Assembly (NCBI RefSeq): GCF_964204645.1
Contig: NC_134027.1
Location: 14,932,485-14,996,484, forward strand
Direction: 5' to 3'
DNA length: 64,000 bases
Source of the DNA: Tubulanus polymorphus
Taxonomy: Eukaryota; Nemertea; Palaeonemertea; Tubulaniformes; Tubulanidae
The stretch's first letter is position 1. Every line of letters begins with the position of its first letter. The notes under the pieces were generated by a model, which saw only the letters and a list, made by a program, of their open reading frames with translations, did not search any database and was not told the DNA's origin. Positions 34,450 to 44,618 of this stretch are shown here, one piece after another. Both the position numbers and the translations under genes were made by a program.

Positions 34450-37400
34450 GGGTAGACGCGGGTCCCGATATGGTAGTTTTCGTAAAAATTTTCGGTTTTG
34501 ACATAAGGTCATTTCCGGGTTCTATAAACTGTTATTGACATGAATAAAGCTTAGTTTTTGTGGAATAAAGTCTGCTTTTTACAAGAAATAGATTTTTATT
34601 TGTATTGTCTTATCATCTGCTGCAAATGATAAGCTTATTGTGTCCAAAAAGGCTCAATTTTGAGCCCTGGATACGGCCCTAAAATCATCGTTCAGTGCCA
34701 TCAAACCGGTACGAGAAGACGCAGAAAAGTCAGCTGATTCTGTTTACGTTTTCCATATTAGGAAATCATCGGTAGTTTCCGTGAAACTCCGATTATTAAG
34801 TAGCATCTAGACTGCCGAGGATTTCCTTATACGGCAGCCGCTCATTAGCATTGACGTCATCGTTCCAACGATCTCCTTATTTGTCATTCGTAGGTTTGCA
34901 CAGTCGCAGTGCGCTATTCACGAGTCACGTGATTAGCAACGTACTGTATTCTGAACCCGGAAGTATAAACATTATCAACTAAAATTACTGTAAAATATCA
35001 TCAAAACGAATCATTCATCAATTATAAAATGCCGCTAAGTAAAAATCGTTCGAAGAATAAATATAAGAGTGGAAAACGGCGTCGGAGTAACGAAACGCGC
35101 GGGAGAAAGCCGAAAGCAAGTGAGTTACCAGACGGCGAAATATGCATGAATTTTGTTGAAAATGTTGATTTTCCCCTTAGTGAACCACAGCCCAGTACAA
35201 GCACGGGAGTTGTGAGCGGTAACAACAGGCCTACAGTGGAGAATAACCCTAACCCGAGCCAGAACAAGAGGCGATCGGTGCAACAAGAAAAAAATTCGAT
35301 TTATTTCGTAACGCACCCAATTTATTGAATGAGTCTCAACCAGCACCTTACAATCCACAACTAGAAGAACAAGGAGACGTCCCTGTTGGTGAAAATGAGT
35401 TTATTATTGCACAAGTGAGTGTTTTGAATAAAATATTGGCTGCCACTCGTGTCAATTGCCCGGAATGTAGAAGATATCAGCTGGCTCGTATAGAAATCGG
35501 TACTCGGAAAGGATTTTCAGTATTACTGAAGTTAGTTTGCAATGACTGTGATACAGTAATCAAACAATCAATGAGCAGTGAGAGAATCCCAAATGAAGGC
35601 GTACACCCAGCTTCAACACCGTTAGAAATCAATCAGCGAACAGTTTTAGCTTCAAAAGAGATAGGAATCGGGTCTGAACAATTAAACGCCATGTTTGGTG
35701 TTATGAATGTTGTCGGCGGCCTCCATCATAAATCATATTCTCATATAAGCAAAACTTTCCAACAGACATCGACACAGGCTGTAATTGAACATTTTGAGTC
35801 CGTGCACGAGCTTGTAAAGCAAGCTTATAGAGACCTTGGTGACACTGGTAATGTTGTCGACATAGGTGCAAGTTTTGACGGCATCTGGATGAGGAGAGGA
35901 CATTATTCGTTATACAGCGCCGGCTTTATCATAGACAACATTACTGGTTTGGTTTTAGATTATGACGTCAAGTCTAAATACTGCTTTGAATGTCAAGTTG
36001 TTGGGAAAAAGCTAGCCGGCGAGGAAAAACAAACCTGGTTGGAAATTCACAGCACAAATTGTAGCAAAATCTACGGTGGAGCATCAGGCAATATGGAGCC
36101 TGCAATGGCAGTTACTCTGTGGGGTAGATCCCTCGACGCCACTGGAATGCGATATACGACATTCACAGGTGATGGGGACAGCAAAACTCTTTGAGAGATT
36201 TTAGAAATTAATCCGTACGGTGATGGTCATCCGGTTGTAAAAGAAGAGTGCATCAACCACATCCAGAAGCGCATGTACTCTGGTTTGACCTCTCTAGCTA
36301 CAGACATATCGAAACAAAGTGGCGGTAAGGAAACTATTCGTGGTCGTGGAAAAGTTACCAAAAATCCAATGCACAGATGGCAGAGCTATTTTCGTAATGC
36401 CATCACAGAAAATGACAGTGTAGAGGACATGCAGAATGCCATCTGGGCAATTATTTTCCACTCCACAGTCACACCAAACTGCCCAGATGATCGAAAGCAC
36501 AGTCGCTGCGGGGATTGGTGCTGGTACAAAATATCTATAAGTCAGCAAAGAGATCCTGAAACAGTGAGGTCTGAAAAGAAGATAGATCCAGATCTGCCAA
36601 ATGAAGTTGGCCAAAAAATCATCCCTCTGTTCACGAGACTCACAGATCGAGATTTGTTGTCGCGTTGCTGTAAAAAACGCACGCAGAACGCAAATGAGTC
36701 GCTACATTCGACCCTTTGGAGGAAAGTACCAAAAACTAAATTTGTTACTCTCCCAACATTAGAAACAGTTGTTTCACTCTCCGTTATAGAGTGGAACAAA
36801 GGTAGAATGGCAGCAATACAGGATAATCTAAATGTAATCGGTTTAGAACAATTGGGAAACTGGACAAAACATGTTCTTTCAAAGAAAGATCGGCAACGTG
36901 AAAAAGAGTCCAAAAACGCTCCCAAAAGGACAGCAAAGCTCACAGATTGGAGCAGAAACTATCAAAAAGAAAAAAGGAAGACAAAGATGATGCTACAGAA
37001 CAATTTTAAGGTGCAGGAATATGTAGCAACAATGAATAAATAAGATAATTTTGGTAATTTATTTAGTTCTACTTAACACGCGATTTTCTCAAAACGGCAT
37101 TTTTCAGGGTTTGGAAAAATCGTTCGCGGAAACTACAAAAGATATCTATTTGAAACTTTCAGGATTGCTTTATAAGACATCATTGTATGCAAATAAGCAG
37201 GTTTTGTTGATCCTTGTGTTTTGGGTCCATAAATATTTGACAAAATGTAAAAAAAAATTGTGTCCGTATATGGACACAAAAATAAAATTTTTTTTCTAAT
37301 TCTAAATGCCTTTATCTTATGAAATATGCTTATTTGCATCAAATGAGGTCTTATAAATATGAGAGGAATAAATTTCAGGGGGGTAAATAATTTTTCTAAA

Positions 37401-37578
37401 ATTGGGCGTCAGCAGTATTCACAAATTTCCCGTAACTATGGCAACCATTGATGGAATTACCTGAAATTTTGTCCATAGCATCCACATTATAGTCTGAGTA
37501 TGCTCTGCAAATTTCATTGCTCTAGCTAAAGTGGAAGCTGAGATATGTTGTATGACCTCTGGGGACCCACGTCTACCC
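34450..37578 (+). mobile_element. Mutator-like (PF20700-type) transposon with TTAA target duplication
   Basis: A 3129-bp element with ends GGGTAGACGCGGGTCCC (34450-34466) and, inverted, GGGTAGACGTGGGTCCC (37562-37578), 16 of 17 matching, flanked by TTAA at 34446-34449 and 37579-37582. Removing it restores continuity of the PLE frame. It carries one transposase gene (35029-37043) and ~550 bp of non-coding sequence on each side. Its right flank includes a TGTGTCCGTATATGGACACA palindrome near 37259. TTAA duplications are not what classical Mutator elements make (8-11 bp). Confidence 0.85.
35029..37043 (+). pseudogene. Mutator-like transposase (PF20700-type domain), nearly intact
   Basis: A DDE-type transposase of about 670 residues. 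It opens MPLSKNRSKNKYKSGKRRRS, a basic nuclear-localisation-like N-terminus. A four-cysteine pair follows (NCPECRR near 35454, VCNDCD near 35537). The catalytic core has SFDGIWMRRGH (near 35872), GLVLDYDVKSKYC, YGGASGNMEPAMA, RYTTFTGDGDSKT (to 36188) and TQNANESLHSTLW (36685). The C-terminus is lysine-rich. The acidic residues in FDG, DGDSK and NES are candidates for the catalytic triad. Two breaks only: a frame change in the A-run at 35287-35293 and an in-frame TGA at 36192-36194 right after DSKTL. So the copy is young, or the breaks are assembly errors. Confidence 0.85.
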
Positions 37579-38140
37579 TTAAACGACACATTATGGAATC
37601 GGCTCTGATTATTGAAAACTCAGGAAATTGTGTTAATTTGAATAACGGTTTCTCCCCCCACAACATTTTGATCTCCAAATTATTATCTTGTACCCCCGTT
37701 ATATTAATTTCCCCCCCATTATTTTTGCCTTGAACATCGTCTGCTTGTTTCCACTCACTCTCTGATTATTGCCTTTCATGTTCCTTCTCTTTGTTTTCAT
37801 CTGATTACCCCTTAGCTTGTCCTCACGTTTTAATCACTTTAGTTTGTGTCCTTTGTTAATAAATTACTTTAATCAACATTGCCCCTTATTTGCCTATGCT
37901 TACTTAACCATCGTTTTTCAGCTATTATGTCATCACTTTAATCTATTGCCTTTCAATATTTTAATCACTCACTCCGTTTTCTATTGTTTTGGTCTTGTAT
38001 AAATATCTTGTAATATTCTCCTGTTCTCAGTACGCCTGATGATGGCTAATAGTCTTAAGCCGAAACGTTGCGCAAATATATATACTCTTCAACTCAAGTT
38101 TCTCGTTTTGGTTGAATTTATTGTGGGATTTCTCTCATTA
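37579..38140 (+). pseudogene. PLE C-terminal coding end and 3' tail
   Basis: From the TTAA at 37579 the frame reads RHIMESALIIENSGNCVNLN and FSPHNILISKLL, matching the second PLE copy (RHIVESALI, NTGFSPHNQLLSRH). It is followed by a T/C-rich 3' UTR. The tail contains CTGATGATGGC...AGCCGAAACGTTG at 38036-38070 and ends near GTGGGATTTCTC, as in the other PLE (GTGGGATTTCTT). Confidence 0.75.
38036..38070 (+). ncRNA. Hammerhead-ribozyme-like motif in the PLE 3' tail
   Basis: CTGATGA, then a stem formed by GGCTAA and TTAAGCC around TAGTC, then GAAAC: the order of the catalytic core, stem II and GAAA box of hammerhead ribozymes, which are known from Penelope-like elements. There is one extra U between CTGATGA and the stem, and I cannot define stem III and the cleavage site, so activity is doubtful. 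The second PLE copy has CTGATGATGGC...GAGACGTTG, with GAAA changed to GAGA. Confidence 0.35.
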
Positions 38141-38308
38141 TAATCATACACGGATATTGTGTATCTTCTCGTTCTCACAATTTCTAACATTGAAAATTCA
38201 AAGGTGGCCATGTTTGTTTCCGCTGCTTCGCTTAAAATCGACACGGTTTGGGGACAATACGTCCCGAAGTAAAATCGTACATAATACTGCGGGTTCACAT
38301 GAACACCT
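38141..38308. repeat. Dispersed repeat fragment (inverse of 393-455) and GGGTTCACATGAACACC segment
   Basis: 38185-38247 is an inverted copy of 393-455. 38290-38307 (CGGGTTCACATGAACACC) matches 40940-40957, which in turn continues into CTGATTTCTGCGGCTAAGCC without interruption. Here that continuation is displaced to 41327 by the TIR element that follows. Confidence 0.5.
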
Positions 38309-38417
38309 GGGGCCAGTTTCACAAAGCATAATTAACCCTTAATTATGATTACATCACTAATCATGATTAAATTGTCATGATTAAATCAAGTAAGGTGTTT
38401 CACAAAACGTTATTAAC

Positions 38418-38590
38418 TTCAATGGTAGCGGGTTTTCCCCAGTGACTCACATAGACATGCTCTGTACAGCATAAACCGTTGATGCTGAATGACTTTGTTT
38501 ACGAATAACATACACTGTGTATGGAATTAGAATGAAGTTTGTTAGACAATTTATTGTTATAGATTGAACAATTATCAAGATTCATTGTCT
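38418..38590 (+). repeat. Repeat C, copy 3 (5' part)
   Basis: GCGGGTTTTCCCCAGTGACTCA followed by GATGCTGAATGACTTTG and GAAGTTTGTTAGACAATTTAT, parallel to 12612 onward and 24925-25010. It breaks off at the start of the second PLE. Confidence 0.5.
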
Positions 38591-38611
38591 CGATTCATTG
38601 CCTTGATTCAT

Positions 38612-39860
38612 TTGGCACCGTCACGTTGATGATATTCTTCGTTTCGTTTCCCCTGATTTTAATGTGAATGGGTTCTTACATTATTTGAACTCTTTATATC
38701 CTACTTTGAATTTCACTTTTGAGTGGGAAGAAAATAACTGCATCCCGTTTCTCGATGTACTCATTCATAATTTCAAAACAAATTTGAAATTCTCTGTATA
38801 TAGAAAACCGACTAATGCTGAAGCTTATCTTCATTTTTTCTCATTTACTCCTTTGAACATCAAAATTGGAATGGCCCAAGGATTATTTCTTCGAGCTCTA
38901 CGTCTTTGTGATCAAATGTTTTTAGATAAAGAAATCAAACATATAAAAACTGCTCTCAAGAAACTAGCCTATCCAGACAAAATTTTGAACAAAGCTTATT
39001 TCAAAGCCCGAATTTCTCACTTTGGACGTAGTGACCTGACCACAAAATGCAGAGCTCAAAAGAATATTATAATCCCGTATTTACCTACTTTGGAACGCTT
39101 GAAATCCACATTAAGCACCATCGACAATAGATTAGTCTTTCAGTATAATAACAAACTCACTAATGTTTTAACCAAAAAAATAATCCCAACAGTGAGCTAA
39201 TTGAGTCCGGGGTCTATAAGATACCATGGAAAGACTGTAATATGATGTACATCGGCGAAAGGGACGTAATCTTAGTCAGTGTATTAAAGAACACAAAATA
39301 GATATCCGCAACCAAAAGCCTGAGAGTGGAATAGCAAATCATGTCTCTACAACCAATCACCAATTTGACTTACAGAATTCGAAACTTATCTATCCTTGAA
39401 AAGATATTCATAAGAGACACATAGTGGAATCAGCCCTAATATGTAAACTGTCGAAATCCAATTTATCTACTAATTTAAATACTGGTTTTTCTCCACATAA
39501 CCAATTATTATCCAGACACATCAACTCTATATTAGATTTGGGTTAATGTCACTATGTGTCACTCTGTTATCGCCACCCTCTCCAGTCCACTTCACTTGGT
39601 TACATGATTTGTTTTTACTCTGAACTGGTTAGAATTGCTGTGGTTTCTACGGTACCCCTTGATGTTTTTATTGCTTGGTCTGTTTATCGTTAGTTTTGAC
39701 ACACTGCTTCTATTTTAGATCCTGTGAGTTTATATGCTTATGCTTTGTTACTTGTTTTTCTGGTCATTCCACCTGATGATGGCCATTAGTCAACAACAGA
39801 GACGTTGTGGTTTCATAATAACAAATTTGATAGCATCATTTTAAATTCAAAGTGTGGGAT
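38612..39860 (+). pseudogene. Second Penelope-like element, truncated in the RT
   Basis: Starts inside RT motif C (HRHVDDIL, where RYVDD is usual), then LNSLYPTLNFTFEWEENN, IPFLDVLIHN, FSVYRKPTNAEAYLHFF and a long open C-terminal RT/linker region to 39200. The GIY-YIG part follows: GVYKIPWKDCNMMYIGE near 39210, then a frame change, IKEHKIDIRNQKPESGIANH, a TGA near 39400, and RHIVESALI with FSPHNQLLSRH. The 3' tail has a CTGATGATGGC motif at 39773 and ends near GTGGGATTTCTT. It retains Trp codons where the first PLE has stops, so it is independently decayed. Confidence 0.8.
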
Positions 39861-40900
39861 TTCTTCATTCATGCGAATATTGATTTAGATGCTCGAATCG
39901 ATAGCATTTTATTTTAGTGAAAAGCCAGTGCAATACAGCCCCTGCGGGGCTGTCCGCAGCTGAGCTGCCACTAATTGAACCATTTAATCATCATTAGTTT
40001 ATTATTAAAAACCAAAAGCTGCAGATGTTATCCATGGAATTCGGTGTTTAATAATTGACGAATTTATTTTGCTGACTGAGGCCAGTTTCTATTTAAAAAC
40101 ATCATGCTAAGAGAGACATCTTGCTAAGTTGTTCCATTGGTTCCTGAGACCTTTCAGAGCAAACTTTTACTTCCAAAGGAGTAAATTTCTCTTTTCTTCT
40201 AAATAAGGAAGGATGTCGATGCTTTGACAGCAGATGGCTGTCTAAAGTTCTGCCATTTTGATACAGCTAAATTACAATTAAGTTGCCTAATTATGTAATT
40301 AGTTAAATTTGTTATTTGTTGTCGTGAAACACAATTTAAATCGTAATTAACTAACAAGAGCCCCAAGGGGCACTATGGCCAGCCTGTCAGCTTTTCATAA
40401 AATGGCAAATGATGATGCATTCTGTGGGTTAAATTTGTCAAAACACACTCCCAGCTCACTGTCAATATCTAATAATTTACACAATACAATCGTAGAATAC
40501 AAAAGTAGCACTGACAGCGACTGGATCTGGCAGGAACAAATACCTCAGATAAATTTTACCCTTGGTCTTATTGATTTTAATGCGGTATAGAAATGAATTT
40601 TCTGAAATTTGCTCAATAAAACAAAATTGAATTGGATTTGATGTTTTTATTTGTTCCATAAAGTAAAATTGAATTGGATTTGATATTTTTTTCAGAATAA
40701 AATTTGATTGAATTTGTAGTTTGAGCACATGGCTGATTAGCATATCAACGTCATCTATCCGATTTGAGAAAAAGCAATTTTTCCCGTACTTTGCACAATG
40801 GTTAATGATATTTTCTGTAGTGCTAATAAAAATATTCCTCCCAAAAACCAGATCAACTAAAAGCTTTCACAGAAATCGATCTTGAAATACAATTTTAGAT
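39861..40900. other. Unassigned DNA
   Basis: No gene. Short palindromes AGCCCCTGCGGGGCT (near 39938) and AGCCCCAAGGGGC (near 40361) and a 3-fold imperfect repetition of AAATTGAATTGGATTTGAT/TTTTT between 40625 and 40720 are visible. Confidence 0.35.
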
Positions 40901-41244
40901 CTTAAAATAAAACCCGGAAGTAAAACGGTAGACGATACCACGGGTTCACGTGAACACCTGCTGATTTCTGCGGCTAAGCCAATCATAGAGGAGTCATTGC
41001 TTTCTGATTGGCTTTTCAAAAGCAATATTTTTGTGATCAGATATTCGCGAAAAAGCTCATATAAATTTCAACGAGGCTCTCTTTCAAAATTCAGCAACGG
41101 TGAGTTTGGAGAATGGATAATGCTTTAATGAATGATCTGTATGAATATATGCCAAGTTGCACATTCGAAGAGCCTTTGCTCTTGAAACCATGCCATTTAA
41201 ATTCGCTCCATTTGTATAGTAATAGGCTCAGCCTACGGCTGGCC
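40901..41244 (+). repeat. Repeat R, copy 1
   Basis: Contains CACGGGTTCACGTGAACACC, GCTAAGCCAATCATAGAGGA, a GGATAATGCTTTAATGAATG segment and TTTGTATAGTAATAGGCTCA, ending GGCTGGCCTAA. The ATG at 41115 opens a 38-codon frame, also largely open in copy 2, but substitutions between the copies are not concentrated at third positions, so I do not call a gene. Confidence 0.6.
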
Positions 41245-41326
41245 TAATAATGATTAAAGAAATTTAATCATGATTTAGGTCCTAGTTATAATTAAAGTTA
41301 ATTTTGCTTTGTGAAACCGGTCCCAG

Positions 41327-41540
41327 CTGATCTCTGCAGCTAAGCCAATCATAGAGGATAACGAGGCCCTTTTTCAAAATTCAGCTTCATAGGAGTGGAT
41401 AATACTTTAATGAATGATTTGTATGAATATATGCTCAGTTGCACAGTCAAAGAGCCTTTGCTCCGGAAACCATGTCATTTAAATTCACTCCATTTGTATA
41501 GTAATAGGCTCAGCCTAAGGCTGGCCTAAAAAGCTCATAA
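41327..41540 (+). repeat. Repeat R, copy 2
   Basis: GCTGATCTCTGCAGCTAAGC through AGGCTCAGCCTAAGGCTGGCC is about 85-90 percent like copy 1, with a deletion of about 90 bp. It lies directly outside the right end of the TIR element, and its missing left portion is at 38290-38308. Confidence 0.6.
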
Positions 41541-42320
41541 GGCCTTTTTTTAATAGCTTGGTTTACGGGGTAGACCTATTGAAATATCATTTCGGAGGAA
41601 ATAAAAATTTTAAAAAAATACCCTCAGTTAGATAAAATCACTTTTTGAAGGAAGAGGGAACAGTCAATAGGGCAATATACATATGTCCAAACAAATGATT
41701 CTTTGAAAGTTCGAATTCTGCATGCACACTGTGATCAAAAAAGAACCTCGCGCTTTTCAATTTTTTCATGATTCAAGCTAGGATTCTCATTCGATGGAGG
41801 TGAAAAACTATTTTTGCTCGTTTTTCCATTGAATTTGTTCCACAGAAGGGAATTAAAATGTACAGGGTAATGTACAGGGTAGATAGGCGGCCGGGTCAAC
41901 TTTTAATCTCAGCAGAGCAGAGAAAAAAGGTATTGATTTCATTAGCCTAAAAGTATGATTTTATTCATATTTTCAGACATGAAGATATGATTCATTCCAC
42001 TCTCATATAATCAAAGACCAACCTTAAGGACTAATTCATTTTGTCTTTCCACAAAATCAAAGATTTATGATGGTTTGAACTAACCAGTGCTGAATGCTTT
42101 ATAATCGCGTATCACAGCAAATACAAAACAAAAATCATAAAATTCCACAATTCCAGCACTATACCATACTGTATCAAAGGATTAAATCCATTATAATGAT
42201 ACACAAATTGATATTCTTCCTATTCAATATTGTTCATATTGCCCTTTCAACAAGCTTAATTCATGAATACTTAAAGGCCAAGTTAAATGGAAGTCCAAAA
42301 CCCACCGGGTGGTACTTGAG
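41541..42320. other. Unassigned DNA
   Basis: No gene supported. A short tandem TGTACAGGGTAATGTACAGGGTA occurs near 41860. Confidence 0.35.
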
Positions 42321-42915
42321 ATTTGCAGTGCAGGCCACATCCCACTAGCAACTAGCAAGCGGTAGTTGTTAATAATGTTTACTGGAACACATCTGGCTCA
42401 CACCAGTATCACAGTGATGAATAAAAAATATTGCAACCACAAAAAATCTTTACCGCGAATAATCAACAGAAACGCCATCTACCGACTAATGAGGTGCTAT
42501 GATGAAAACCTTTAGGTGAAACGACGATAATTTACACATTTCACAGCGCACTGCGGGGCTCGACCTACCATCGAGCATGAATGTGAAGCCAATGTTTTTC
42601 CGTCTGGACCTAGGATCGAGCATGAACTTAAAATTAATTAGAGTTAATTAGAATTCACTAGAATTCATTTTGTAGATGTTTTTTGATAAGAATTCCTCCA
42701 GTAATAATCGATTTGAAAATAAAATCTGTATTTCAATTTATTCAATTTTTGTTCCATTTTGATGAAATTTTCACACATTGTTACTGATGAGTTTACTTGA
42801 TATATAAATTTTCAGTTTGATACAACTTTCAGGTAAAAAGTTTTTTAACCCCCCAAAATTACGCACTAGAGAGCTGCAACTCTTTTGTTTATAAAGGTTT
42901 ATGACAACAAGTCAC
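42321..42915 (+). repeat. Repeat G, copy 2
   Basis: Parallel to 15880-16345 (see that entry). This copy has an extra ~200 bp (about 42420-42650) containing two GACCTA...ATCGAGCATGAA segments. Confidence 0.6.
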
Positions 42916-43539
42916 TGTGCTCTCAGTGGTGAGGTGGATGACTTCTCCCAGCTTGTCATTCAAAGATTTGAAAATTTGAAGAATGTAATAAGTAAATTGC
43001 TAATTTATGCATGAAGGAGGGCTTAAACGAAATTTTAAGCCATAGATGTGACTATATTACATGTTTACATATATTCCTGGCAAAAAGGAGGGTCCAAATT
43101 GGTTAACTGACAGAAATACTAGGGAAATACCAGTATCAACCACCGGAGCTCTTAACAGCTCCGTGGGTTCAGAGATACTGCTATGTTTGACAGGGATGGG
43201 CCTTTCATACTCAAAGTCGGCCTTTAAATTGGGCTCTTAGCTACTCAGCTACTCAAAAACTTTAATCTTCAAATCACAGAAGTACTACATTGCATACAGG
43301 GTTTCACAGTACATTTGATGTAGATATTTTGAACAGGAAAGTACAACGCAATCTCTAAATTATTCAGGATAAGAACAGCCACCATGGAAAACAAACCAAA
43401 ATAATAAGGTTGACTGCTTCAGAGTGACTGCTTTTTAATGTATACTACTGGAAAAATAGCCATTATTGTTAATTGTGTAATGTTCCCTTAATGAAAATAA
43501 AGGACCAATGGTCCAGTGGCACACCAAACTGTAAAGTAA
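42916..43539. other. Unassigned DNA with a short hairpin
   Basis: CCACCGGAGCTCTTAACAGC and the following TCCGTGGG form a hairpin at 43140-43167 (GGAGCT...AGCTCC). No gene. Confidence 0.35.
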
Positions 43540-44094
43540 ACTAGGTGTCCAGGAACACCATGCCCACTTGGAAAGTGGTTTCAAATGCTCAATCTAACAA
43601 TTTTAATATTCAATGCCCCCTGGTGACCATATACAAAAGCCAATGGCCTTGAAACTCACCACAATCATAGAACATGTCAGCAGCTACAATTTAGCAATTG
43701 GTTTTGATAATAATATATGCCTCGGTACCAATAAAATATGAAAATACTAAGTTATTCTACTATTCAACGCCCCCTGGTGGCCATATGCAATACCAAATAA
43801 CCTTGACATTCACCACAATCATAGAAAATGTCATGAACTACAATTTAGCAATTGATTATGGTAACAAAATATGCTTATGTACCAATATATTAAGGAAATA
43901 CTAAGTTATTTTACTATTCAACGCCCCCTGGTGACCATAAATAATAATCAGTGACCTTGAAACTCAATACAATCACAGACCTTTTCATGAGCTACAACTT
44001 TGCAATTGATTGTGTTAACAAAATAATCATAGGTACGAATATAATATCAAAATACTAAGTTATTGTATAAATCAACGCCCCCCTGGTGGCCATA
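43540..44094 (+). repeat. Repeat A, copy 3, left piece
   Basis: ACTAGGTGTCCAGGAACACC followed by 154-bp units (GCCCCCTGGTG near 43615, 43768, 43923, 44076). It stops at CCATATTAA, where repeat B begins with ATAAATTGCCCATGGG: the same A/B junction position as at 17346. Confidence 0.7.
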
Positions 44095-44618
44095 TTAAAT
44101 AAATTGCCCATGGGCAAAGTGTGGTTTACCTTGAAAGCTAGTGGTTGTTTGGAGTAAGGGCATTGCTTGAAAAATCTTTTTAATTAGTGACTTCAAAGTT
44201 CCACAAGTTTGCATTGTATTTTATCTTTCTTAAAGAATTATTTTGTAGTCAAGTAAGACCAAAGATATACATTTGGTTACGGTCCATGTCCAAAAGTTTG
44301 TAGAGTACAGGTAGGCGTGGCAGGGAAATTATTTTATATTTTCCAAAAAAATTATTTTTCACAATATGAAAAAAATATTCAAATAAGGCCATCCCAAAAT
44401 AATTGTCTGTTTGCCGCAACACCGACTCAACTTTTCAGGATGAGTCGGTAGGTAAGAAAAAATTTTTTTTGCTTAATTTTTGGGCAAAAAAATTATCTTT
44501 TTACATGGAAACAATATCGCAAAGAACATCTACGTTGTGCACGGGAAATTTGTCTAATAGCGTACATTTCGAGAATTATTCTAAAATTATAACTTCGTCC
44601 AGAGCGTCATCTCTGTGT
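44095..44618 (+). repeat. Repeat B, copy 2, left piece
   Basis: Matches 17347-17870 up to GCGTCATCTCTGTGTTA, then is interrupted by repeat A (44619-46485) and resumes at 46486 with AAAATGAAAGAGTACATTGA, exactly as in the uninterrupted 17865 context (GTTAAAAATGAAACAGTACATTGA). Confidence 0.7.

Larger units (their letters stand above)
32256..38140 (+). mobile_element. Penelope-like retroelement split by two nested DNA transposons
   Basis: The PLE consists of three pieces: RT at 32256-33366, GIY-YIG domain at 34160-34449, and C-terminus plus 3' tail at 37579-38140. The first gap is the MITE at 33367-34159 (TTA duplicated); the second is the Mutator-like element at 34450-37578 (TTAA duplicated). 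At both junctions the flanking reading frame would continue if the insert and one duplication copy were removed, confirming that the inserts landed in the PLE. The 3' part includes a non-coding tail with a CTGATGA...GAAAC motif (38036-38066). Confidence 0.8.
38309..41324. mobile_element. Composite TIR element spanning the second PLE
   Basis: Left end GGGGCCAGTTTCACAAAGCA and right end, inverted, GGGACCGGTTTCACAAAGCA, followed on both sides by AATTAAC...TTTAATTAT-like and AATCATGATTAAATT sequence; the inverted similarity covers about 75 bp. The sequence outside the two ends would join into the uninterrupted form seen at 40940-40990. It encloses repeat C fragments, the second PLE and unassigned DNA. 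Either one large nested element, or two copies of a small MITE that happen to sit in inverted orientation. Confidence 0.4.

Noticed and set aside
36294-36943. Long minus-strand frames of 106 and 133 codons
   Set aside because: They are shadows of the conserved transposase on the plus strand.
41115-41240. 38-codon frame shared by the two repeat R copies
   Set aside because: Differences between copies alter residues as often as not, and no start context or homologue supports a gene.
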